Positions 12,801 to 18,112 of a stretch of 21,584 nt of DNA are shown here, piece after piece. Each line of letters starts with the position of its first letter. The first letter of the stretch is position 1. Origin of the DNA: Bodo saltans (Eukaryota; Euglenozoa; Kinetoplastea; Eubodonida; Bodonidae); NCBI GenBank assembly GCA_001460835.1, contig CYKH01000632.1, positions 1 through 21,584 on the forward strand, in the 5' to 3' direction. A model generated the notes under the pieces. That model was given only the letters and a program-made list of their open reading frames with translations, did not search any database and was not told the DNA's origin. A program made the position numbers and the translations under genes.

Positions 12801-14805
12801 AATTTTGAGCCCGGCAGCCGAAGCATCTGCCAAGCTGACATCAGCGCTCATTACACTGCTGAGCAGTGGCGCAGCGCTTCTTCAGCAGTCTCGGGCTGAC
12901 AGCCTAGCGGCCCTTGCATCGTGTCAGTTCAGTTTGATTACGGAACTATCAGTGCAGGACTCACCCACGCAGTTAGGCTTCGGCAGTGAAATGCAGTACT
13001 ACTACCGAGGAAGCATAGTGGGGAATCTATCCATCATCGCCGGGTTTTTTGTGTTTGTGCTTCTGTTTTCGTGTGTCGCAGCACTGTGCTGCCGTAGAAA
13101 CGTCGATGTCCTCCGCGATCGCCCAGAGGAGCCACCACCGTGTGATGCGAAAGGCACGCATACCGATGAAGTTGATGTTGTGCCTTGGATTGAGCCAGAG
13201 GTTTTAGCTGCCACCGCCAAAGATTCATTGATCGCCGAGATCGTCATCGACGGTAACACGATGGCACCACAATTGTCAACCTTCGAAGCTTTGTATTCGG
13301 AAGGAGTTTTTGGTGCGGCGCACCACGACACATATCACGATGGTATGAATGTCCTAACTGATGATGGCGAACATCAACAACCTAACAGCGCATTGGCTGC
13401 GCAGGAGGACCTTGCCCATACTCAAGGTTGCAGCGACGTCGAACAACAGCAAGTCGTCAACGCAAACCCCGAAGTAATGAGCGAGGCACCCGAAAAACAA
13501 AAATCACTTGTAAGAACTGATCTTGTCGTTTCTTACGTTCGTCGCGAGACGTTCGTTGAGGCACTTGCACGAACATGCGCGACTCTATGTTTTCCTTCCA
13601 TTGTTGGGCTGCCACTACTTCTGGTGGCCGACAGCACAATGTTGGCGGCTGTTCGTTTGCTAGTCCACCCGATAGACTCGGATGACAAACTGATTGCATC
13701 CATTGCGATTGCGTTTTTTGGAGTGTTTCTTGTTACGTGTAGTGTCTACGCCGTGCGGTATTTACGTCGGTCGCCACGTGCAGTGGTGATTTCAAAGCGA
13801 CATCCATTATGGTTGCGAGAGGCCAGCTCAGAGGCGAACGAAGAAAGTCGCTCATCGCGGTCAGAAAGGCAGAGACGCTACTTAAGAAATAGAGCACGAA
13901 GGCGATCCATAGTTCTATTTCTTCGCTACTGGCTCGTCCCAACTATTGAGTACGAAAGTATCCACAGGCGTCACCGCCATGGGTACGGAATGGCAAGGCT
14001 GTTTTTTGAAGATAGCCAGCTGTTTTTTGAAGATAGCCACGTCCCCCTGCTGATCTGTGCTGACCTAGCGCTTAGTCTCCTCATCGCGTCGGTGGTTGGT
14101 GTCGGCATTAGTCGTCGTGAGGTGTGTGTTTACCTTGCTGGAGTTGGATCGTTTGGATACCTCTTGTTCTTTGCTTTTATCGTGATCCTACGCCCAAACA
14201 TCTGCCGACTGCAGCTGCTCACCAATATTGTCAGCACATTTTTTGGTTTGTACTCCTCCGTCACGACACTCGCGGCCATGTGGGGCGGCTTCGTGGTGCT
14301 GGGCACCATCAACCAGTATCTTAGTATTGTCATGATGGTGGTCAGTATGATACAGTTTGTGTCCACACTGCTAGGTGTTGCGGCGTGGTTTAGAATCGTT
14401 GGATCTGTGATGTTTGCCTCGCAGGACGCACTGTTGAATCACCTTGGGCTGGGTGAGGTCAAGCAAACAGTGTCGGTGTATCAAAATATCGATGGAGAGG
14501 AGTTAGACTCTGTTGGTGAGGCGACGCCTCCGCGAAGCGCAAGTCCTTCATCGTCATCATCATGCCCAAGCTCGGAAGAAGAAGTTGAATTGGCGCCTCA
14601 ACTCCCTGAAGCGGACGACGAAGTCAATAGTGTCCCTGAGCACTACGACGAATCATTCCTACGTTTCGTCGGCCGAGGAACAGAAATGTATGATGCCAGT
14701 GGGAAACATGTTAGTTTGTTAATCCATCAAGGCACAGCTCAACGGCGTCCTTCGCTGTATCAAATGCTCGATGAAATTTGTCCCGAACCTGTTGCACGGG
14801 AGTAA
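3886..14805 (+). CDS. Giant Ser/Thr-rich surface glycoprotein with about seven transmembrane segments (3639 aa)
   Basis: I do not recognise a named family. The start chosen is the first ATG in frame, at 3886. It gives a signal peptide (residues 1-28: basic start, hydrophobic core, cleavage near TTAQ); further codons upstream have no ATG. Residues 29-2760 are an ectodomain rich in Ser, Thr, Val, Leu and Asn, with dozens of N-x-S/T sequons and alternating hydrophobic residues that suggest a beta solenoid. Residues 1021-2207 are duplicated in the broken upstream gene. Residues 2761-2819 are a Ser/Thr/Pro stalk with SxSPT repeats, followed by a domain with several Cys and sequons. Predicted membrane segments lie near 3042-3069, 3233-3260, 3269-3293, 3386-3408, 3414-3436, 3443-3472 and 3477-3505. 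The 3294-3385 loop is very basic, fitting a cytosolic side. The cytosolic tail has a Ser run then an acidic patch. A surface receptor or adhesin is possible but unproven; the reading frame itself is secure. Confidence 0.85.
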   Translation: MPRRSMTDFLLAAECFFLMLSCWPTTAQTATIVGPGTFDAGCLAVTIKGTGAITIYNPTSLSFSLQGTSTAVPNVLIAQNGSGAACATSPLTIAAGVFTSVGETISFSFGSTSRDIVVQPTQMLSGSGSKAIFNLGSGSLWFTAATFSIVGSITATFNATNTGAPRFTALKLVNGTIVGSIVGSTFLASIATLTSARLSLVGVSSLSLSANSLWTSSTVTLLGDQSNSSNQQSNSTFFVNTSGSFSMISSTLTILRGPQDTGSVILFPSLVGIFTVSASSFLISCGGSSTSQDVVLGGLSTTLTQQKGVTFTTTTYGSVFLPAITTSPASSAMLVSIMFLSRGSTVNISSFGGYPDYKSGLSITVSIQAGAPWRNNNPMYLMPGVLLNYNLQFTSITSARWVNLTGAFVRVTVLSVASSALFSSWPASLVLQGLTQVNSPFSLSTNVTADGSVILGSGTKMSANSAITFLSSTSAVPCSNSSVIMSGSFGPSAIITATGFTLMFDESANFTASSTVHFLGCSNRNANFVVRSGAQFASPTFNIVPTYMGSVLFEDGVVMSGPATISIVPLANTNSPSTVTLAGISVISGTLTVSITMQGPNDKVYISASAPSVGSFVGNTVVDVNGTKECNNQQSIILGTPPTTPSITGRSFLQSMSITGIFLGGGLSAYSTTLMNVNIMLTTAATIASCVTITPSTQSPTLTLAALEIRDSVSIGMSSAPTRIIAATVSMIGCTIIGTSMTIQGSMQNFFLSNTSAPLGPLQSSLVISSAYYCLAFTIAGFLVNTSVSMLGLMGTMVSNNAVLSGSALLRTLSLSSSCGCNLAFTALCVVNSSVAMMWPTSGCTFSFAATRFVNSSLAISMSGLSVASKNLIAINILSASQSFISIDARYAFPSITTCSAAATTTVTNCAYSVAVASLQLSDSSTFQFLDQTASYFPKTSLNIDSASATNDSNFNIVVGGSASFSGFGTVSASSVSIKSTAKNFPSFGSSLLQVSNSSVVTLQETIPYSFSSFTIQATQWLSGSTLSIIPALTNAPYMSVQLSTGLYINFTLNVASSTLLTFSGSLTFTSSTISIRSSTTVTSAQSIASSLTFYDTSFTWSAACYEQIAPLVTAPRSQVQIANSSILSLSSDQCCVTKSPTVTSVTFNATLGTQLPTPGGTLDVSFGSSCKTNVVVDGLNAMGSSLVLRSASIVSISGVFTANTTFSVIGASDVNISFASLDISRSSAVLITTRSPLQQLFTPKRIADHSLLALEAPGVSQTGYTVTGAAVSQSSTLYVSLATASITIAALTAAGCSFTIIAWTITTVGAAIGSGANISLQTNSTTVTPPSLDLTSSLGAGVGYNRVTFTARVAIPQHIDALIAGIPVKYSNVTLISTAACSASCTALTVDGTLLSGSSALTINIPLRAVTLYGLNSSGRNSTISITSTVVTVNTTEVVDTTLNLTMTSVPTPQSFIPSAITRSNIFITVVFTVTLSGVRLTYVPSSPYSYWNSLLSLSDRTELILRGLSTLSLASQYSLNGVVLDGSTIPATDTFPNITLNSSGWGSGSIVQFSEFRANVVVSSVGSPAQQNILLDIDCHTLRGVEGSLDFGAIVQVAARNFTNVSFADVRHNSTVNVFIQGALNCGAVPLVLCAQNITGGSSITVSINDTTSRSLSTIGQCTASLCNGLTVGSALNFSAPQVSFAGSATSSVIEAVAQQFSVSDSATFTNSLLVLDEKPSSATQSNRPPLYFNANNSTIVLTSYLPVASAELSTMHISAPGLTDSTLSIRFRGANGSLATTPIDTLYVNGGLGVRSNLAIDNVGSVVLSGLYENSKANVTNVRGNVTLTNVSLVGNASNIFIAAASLRSVLQNNPTVGSWNLTAEQITSTSPLAAVTVVYSLDPSFDADVTPEYVAAVNRSCRWFFGQTQGPSTRANTICRFFSAQFTNNTKAITIVIPLLDGNGLPLPSQQQLNRSSLSIAGADQNTMIDVDLVGALFVTGNWTGTRGFVKNIYQQVFLNASMNSVTFEAHGANGVKIPLQVHGSLSGASYLLLRELNTSSNQSISKITDLPISIVTATVTGSSNVVITGLTRRWVPGADTQAILDATSLVHINQPIQMSTGRYQLSTTVAPVAVVPVMLEQGSSITVVNYTSSVWLQNGSTPTANAAVSRLLPTGAVLDNATISSNVTSVVYSTILVLLSNITPNIASSDETPPARVLVLNSTLSLLVDPGMSLPSDAVRAAHVSAIFNESGGAVEVVGGTMSMTLQSSISEVQVVEALMMRQDQNSTIVLPGGVAVRNINVSMNSQTGSSSFGAFRLISMRPAPSLSVDTKIGSWSIPSSTPVNDSVVCVVTGSTKTCRFKPVAAIKPYNSPPYTSLTSGAMWSAEVDSVRVDWILVSNSTFSNNNSTAANISTTVKQVSAISARNVLVASIVVRYRTFRVTQANTTINTSLLTITDASLVDVNHFVDNSTLAYVNLPANIVVDLLTTIVVQQVNSLLLFAAAVTLRNVNTPTNISVMQLNFSASSNASTSAGVGEGALISITYIPCSIIGEATSTTLLPYVGARVIDSNVMGQQGAYPLVRLRRAVMASIVTDTILLPAVVVSVEGSTIRSVTTLLSTNSTTLTGVLAPPAAAVGAVSGASRFTVFNSTVLCSTTTNAQQLLKTGVVVVSPLDAIPFTIALSQFQGCLRVLSGSTNVSLRSNTNNFTYTATNTFVSAAPNFSWACTIWEQRSLTRSNVRQLIAASVASVYASPQIDSRYGKTICRSASNSVEVSQSISASVSDEITKTSSVSPTASLSRTGTPTTSPTTTLSVSPTATRSPSPTETDSPTISIDPCNTTFRNDSDSFIRQATVLTSITEHQSPLIRNETSAIFLTIDRVAFATVKSIRVQIGFNIFIRNFYYDTNMSWFPLPTLTENCIAGEYELVNATDIALTLSYDPDVSLSHNVDQDYLCNVTFSTDIFQCQLVTNFTFNFSATMHVTGTPAILSPAAEASAKLTSALITLLSSGAALLQQSRADSLAALASCQFSLITELSVQDSPTQLGFGSEMQYYYRGSIVGNLSIIAGFFVFVLLFSCVAALCCRRNVDVLRDRPEEPPPCDAKGTHTDEVDVVPWIEPEVLAATAKDSLIAEIVIDGNTMAPQLSTFEALYSEGVFGAAHHDTYHDGMNVLTDDGEHQQPNSALAAQEDLAHTQGCSDVEQQQVVNANPEVMSEAPEKQKSLVRTDLVVSYVRRETFVEALARTCATLCFPSIVGLPLLLVADSTMLAAVRLLVHPIDSDDKLIASIAIAFFGVFLVTCSVYAVRYLRRSPRAVVISKRHPLWLREASSEANEESRSSRSERQRRYLRNRARRRSIVLFLRYWLVPTIEYESIHRRHRHGYGMARLFFEDSQLFFEDSHVPLLICADLALSLLIASVVGVGISRREVCVYLAGVGSFGYLLFFAFIVILRPNICRLQLLTNIVSTFFGLYSSVTTLAAMWGGFVVLGTINQYLSIVMMVVSMIQFVSTLLGVAAWFRIVGSVMFASQDALLNHLGLGEVKQTVSVYQNIDGEELDSVGEATPPRSASPSSSSSCPSSEEEVELAPQLPEADDEVNSVPEHYDESFLRFVGRGTEMYDASGKHVSLLIHQGTAQRRPSLYQMLDEICPEPVARE
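6946..10505 (+). repeat. Downstream copy of the 3.56-kb duplicated block, inside the intact giant gene
   Basis: This is the partner of 1-3560. It stays in frame throughout and encodes residues 1021-2207 of the intact protein. Similarity is uneven. Long near-identical stretches occur, for example 9588-9930 against 2641-2980, beside clearly diverged ones, for example 7510-7620 against 550-660. That patchiness fits an older duplication with later gene conversion. Confidence 0.9.
13999..14040 (+). repeat. In-frame 21-bp tandem duplication in the giant gene
   Basis: Two adjacent 21-base units (13999-14019 and 14020-14040) differ only at the last base. They encode LFFEDSQ then LFFEDSH, just before the fourth predicted membrane segment on the cytosolic side. 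The change adds seven residues and keeps the frame. It looks like recent replication slippage. Confidence 0.9.
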
Positions 14806-15207
14806 GTCCCCATGCAATGCTATTAGCGAAAAAAAAAAAAATGCATGAGGCACAACTTTTATGGATTTGATCGTTGTCATACGTGTCGTGAGTGACTCGA
14901 ACGAAACGCAGTTTCGTGTTGTTGAAATAATTGTCTAGCACTGAGAAAGATTCTGGAAAATAGAAAGAGAGTCTGGAAAGTGTTGTTCATGAGGCTAGCG
15001 CGAAAAAAGGAGAAAACCGTTGACGTGCTGCTTGTTTTTTGTTTGAATGTGTGGAAACAGGAGTTGATAATAAAAACCATCTGATTGGCGCACCTTGTTT
15101 GAACTTGATAAGAACCGAACTTGAATTGTCAAAGTATTTTTCCCTGCGGCAATGTTTGTCTGTAATTTGTTCACGCATCAGAGCTTGGGGAGGAATTGCG
15201 TACTTGC
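14806..15207 (+). other. Intergenic region between the giant surface gene and the coiled-coil gene
   Basis: No gene is supported here. The stretch holds a run of thirteen A at 14829-14841, an A/G-rich middle, and two pyrimidine tracts. The first tract (15031-15044) is followed by AG at 15059-15060, and the second (15137-15145) by AG at 15180-15181 and 15182-15183. By kinetoplastid logic it should contain the surface gene's 3' UTR and polyadenylation zone, then the trans-splice acceptor of the next gene. No conserved polyadenylation signal is expected. Confidence 0.7.
15137..15183 (+). promoter_or_regulatory. Candidate spliced-leader acceptor for the coiled-coil gene
   Basis: A T/C tract at 15137-15145 and further T-rich sequence precede AG at 15180-15181 and 15182-15183, leaving a leader of about 25-27 bases before the ATG at 15208. 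An acceptor at the more distal AG (15060) would leave an out-of-frame ATG at 15152 in the leader, whose frame overlaps the real start. That argues for the proximal site. Pattern-based only. Confidence 0.45.
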
Positions 15208-17979
15208 ATGTTCTCTAGGAACACAGCCCATGCGGCGCACAACACGCGTAACTCCAACGCCCTCCGCAATGCTGAAGAAGAATTTGGTTCATTAAAACGG
15301 CATTTAGAGAGAAGAGAAGCGCAGCGCCGTGGTATTATAGCTCATGTACCCGATGGTGCCGATGGCGATCCTTCGAGCGGCATTCAGCGTTCTCACGATG
15401 CCGTCGACGTGGGCGCTGGCAAGTCTCCTTCTGACGTGGCGGCCTTAGCGAACGTCCTTGGAGCAACGGCTCGTGCCCGCCCCGAGGCAATTCCTCTCTT
15501 TGCAGATGAAGATGCGACCATGGATATCGTTAAGACGGCACACAGAAAACACAACCGAGCGATCCTCGTGCACAACGCTCAATGGGACGCTGCGCATTCC
15601 AAAATGATTTCCATTGTGGAAACCACTGAAGCAGCACATCGAGAACTTGACGACGTCATTTCGACGGCCAAGGAAGCTCAGAACAGCGACCCGCCTGCTA
15701 TCGAGAGCAGCACGTGCAACTCCAACTACATGGGCATCCGAGAGCATATCCGTCACATTGCAGCGGCTGGAAATCACATCGACAGTTCTGACACGTCACC
15801 GAATGATTTCGAATTTTTGTTCTCCGATGCAACGCTTACTTCACGCGAAAAAGTAATGTTGCAACGCATTCGTGACCTGTCTGCAAAGCTTAAGAGCCTC
15901 ACAGCAACTCACGCGTCGACCAAGGAGGCAGCTGCACAGGAGAAGAGCTCTTTTGACGCACAGCTACATGATCTCAAAGAACAACAACGAGAGATGTTGG
16001 AGGAGAAGCAACGAGAGTGGGATGAACATCGTGAAATTCTTGAATCCGATGTGCAGCATTGGAAAGACTCATCTGCATCGTTGCAGGGCTCCCTAGACGC
16101 GGCAAGGCAACAAATAGAGCGTGAGCGCGAGGCAGCAGCGGCAGTGCTTGCGACAACACTCTCACAACACAAAGAAGAAGTCGGGAAGTGGATGCAGACA
16201 GTTGCGGCAGGGGATCGGGAGATGCATCGACTACGTGAAAGCACCAAGGAAATGGAATCACGTCTCAGCGGCTCTACTCAGGTGCTGGAGCAACTGCAGG
16301 AAGAACTGCGCGCCACAGCCGCATCGCTTGCCACTGTGACGGCGAGCAGAGATACGCTTGTGATGGACCAACGCCGACTGGAGGCCCAACTTGAGCACGT
16401 CAGTGAAGATGTGAAGACACTTCGTGCAGCAAAGCCTGAAGTCGTTGACGCCGACATTCAGGTGGATACGAACACAATCATTGCAGACCTACGAGACTCG
16501 TTAAGCAGCGCTCGATCCGAACTCTCCCGTCTGAGGCTTAACAACGATCATTTCTTAAAACTCAACACGTCACTTGAAGCGGAGCTTCGATCGGCCGTTA
16601 CCTTTAAGGGCATGTACGAACAATCGGAAAAGGTGTTGCAGCGCACGTCTCAAGAACTCGCCACTGTGTCGAAACAACGCCATCGTGACCACAAGCGTCG
16701 CCTTGAATTGGTGTGCGAGAACTTTAGTCTCCGAGCGTTAATTCTTGTCCTTCAACGCCCCAACGGCTTCGGGGAGCGTATGGAGAATCTACAAGCGGAG
16801 AACAGGTGGTTGATGGATAAGTTACAGAGGCGTGTTCCTCTGCACATCCAGACGCACGCTGTTGTTGCCCCGTCCTCCAGCTCTATAGATCTCAGAACTG
16901 AGGAAACAGAGCGGACAGGGAGTAGAGTTCTGGTGCAACGCCACGCTGACGATGAACACAGTGAGAATGAGAGAGATGTTGTGCTTCACGTGGCCGACGC
17001 CTCCACACAAACATGGTTGCGCGAGACAATAAACGGCGCACTGCAGCATGTGCCCGCCATGTGGAAGTCCGTCGCCACCATGTGCACCGAGGCGTCGATT
17101 CAAAATGATTTAATGGAGGTGGCAACTGTGCGACAAGCATCGATGCTTGCACAATACGTCTCGTCCTCAGAGACCCGCCACATGATCGAGTCGTCCACCG
17201 GAAAAAGTCGCGCCATACAAATGGCCTCCCAACGTTTCCGCCGTGCACTTGCCGCAGATGATGTGATCGATGACGAACCCATCGCAGAAGATGATGATAG
17301 TGATTCTGACGGCGGGGCTCGGTCACCGCTGTATGATGTCGCGAAGAAAACTCCGTCAACACAGCGACACGCATCTGCCAACGGAGCCTTCAAGCCGCCT
17401 CGTCCAAACTCAGCGCAGTCGTTTGGTGGTTGGAGTGTGTCGTCGAGCACGCAGGCGCAACGTTCTGCCAATACAACGCAACCTCCGCCAACGCAGCAGC
17501 ACCCTTCGACCAGAGACGAGTCGGTGTTGCAGGACGGTGCTCGAGAAGCATCTCCCCAGCTGTGTGTGTTTGGTGTTCGAGATGCGCCTCAAAAGTCCGC
17601 CCTCACTGGCACACCGACGCAGTACTTCACCATGAAGCGGTCCCTTGGGCTTGTTGGCGCCATCGGCAAGCAGCGAGAAATGGACTTACACCTTCACAAC
17701 GCTATGGAGCGGGCGGTGGTGATCGAAGAGCCTATTCAGCAGCAGCAGCAGCAGCATCGGGGCGTCAGCTCGTTGCCATCTACGATGCCAATCCGAACGA
17801 TTGGAGAACCACGGCCAACTTCTGCATTTCATGGAGCCAAACAGCAGCTAGCTGAGCCGTCATCCTCGGTGCGGCCCCGCAGTGCCCTCGTCGCACGTAG
17901 CACGTCGCCGATGAGTTCGTTCATGCCTACGCAACGAGCTGCGCTAGGATCGTGGAAGCCAAAAGTCAGCAGCGCATAA
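15208..17979 (+). CDS. Coiled-coil protein with disordered C-terminal tail (923 aa), function unknown
   Basis: I do not recognise the family. The first ATG in frame (15208) is taken as the start because the upstream codons lack ATG and a splice acceptor pattern lies just before it. Residues 1-210 are mixed helical and low complexity. Residues 215-545 are rich in Glu, Gln, Lys, Arg, Leu and Ala in heptad-like order, a long coiled coil. Three short Gln motifs, D416-IQVDT, S599-TQTW and S630-IQND, resemble dynein light chain LC8 recognition sequences. Residues 690-923 are Ser/Pro/Gln-rich with an acidic DDDSDSD patch, a six-Gln run and three RPxSA motifs (732, 869, 889), and are probably disordered. 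No signal peptide or membrane segment is seen, so it is cytosolic. A cytoskeletal, basal-body or flagellar scaffold is a plausible inference, not shown. The next gene starts 133 bases after its stop. Confidence 0.8.
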   Translation: MFSRNTAHAAHNTRNSNALRNAEEEFGSLKRHLERREAQRRGIIAHVPDGADGDPSSGIQRSHDAVDVGAGKSPSDVAALANVLGATARARPEAIPLFADEDATMDIVKTAHRKHNRAILVHNAQWDAAHSKMISIVETTEAAHRELDDVISTAKEAQNSDPPAIESSTCNSNYMGIREHIRHIAAAGNHIDSSDTSPNDFEFLFSDATLTSREKVMLQRIRDLSAKLKSLTATHASTKEAAAQEKSSFDAQLHDLKEQQREMLEEKQREWDEHREILESDVQHWKDSSASLQGSLDAARQQIEREREAAAAVLATTLSQHKEEVGKWMQTVAAGDREMHRLRESTKEMESRLSGSTQVLEQLQEELRATAASLATVTASRDTLVMDQRRLEAQLEHVSEDVKTLRAAKPEVVDADIQVDTNTIIADLRDSLSSARSELSRLRLNNDHFLKLNTSLEAELRSAVTFKGMYEQSEKVLQRTSQELATVSKQRHRDHKRRLELVCENFSLRALILVLQRPNGFGERMENLQAENRWLMDKLQRRVPLHIQTHAVVAPSSSSIDLRTEETERTGSRVLVQRHADDEHSENERDVVLHVADASTQTWLRETINGALQHVPAMWKSVATMCTEASIQNDLMEVATVRQASMLAQYVSSSETRHMIESSTGKSRAIQMASQRFRRALAADDVIDDEPIAEDDDSDSDGGARSPLYDVAKKTPSTQRHASANGAFKPPRPNSAQSFGGWSVSSSTQAQRSANTTQPPPTQQHPSTRDESVLQDGAREASPQLCVFGVRDAPQKSALTGTPTQYFTMKRSLGLVGAIGKQREMDLHLHNAMERAVVIEEPIQQQQQQHRGVSSLPSTMPIRTIGEPRPTSAFHGAKQQLAEPSSSVRPRSALVARSTSPMSSFMPTQRAALGSWKPKVSSA
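17737..17754 (+). repeat. Short CAG microsatellite (six units)
   Basis: Six consecutive CAG codons encode a six-Gln run in the disordered tail of the coiled-coil protein. The run is pure and in frame, and is likely to vary in length between strains. Confidence 0.85.
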
Positions 17980-18030
17980 CAATCACGTAGAGCGCTCACA
18001 CACGTTTACAGTGTACACTCAATCAGTAAC

Positions 18031-18107
18031 TTTTTGTCTATGTGTTGCTTTTAAAACTAAGAATCATCTTGTCGAAGCGCTTCTTGTTGGTTGCATTAAA
18101 CAAGTAG
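18031..18107 (+). promoter_or_regulatory. Candidate spliced-leader acceptor region of eIF3a
   Basis: A T-rich tract at 18031-18052 is followed by AG at 18060-18061. A second, weaker pyrimidine stretch (about 18067-18095) is followed by AG at 18103-18104 and 18106-18107. No ATG lies between 18061 and the start at 18113, so leaders of roughly 5-51 bases are possible and the first AG gives the more usual length. The 17980-18112 gap contains nothing else I can support. Confidence 0.45.
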
Positions 18108-18112
18108 GAAGA

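Noticed and set aside
14829-14841. Run of thirteen A as a retroposon poly(A) tail
   Set aside because: No flanking target-site duplication, no reverse-transcriptase remnant and no element body was seen next to it. It is more simply part of an AT-rich 3' flank.
18011-18112. Upstream extension of eIF3a to a GTG at 18011
   Set aside because: Non-ATG starts are not expected here, the stretch contains the candidate splice acceptor, and its residues do not resemble eIF3a.
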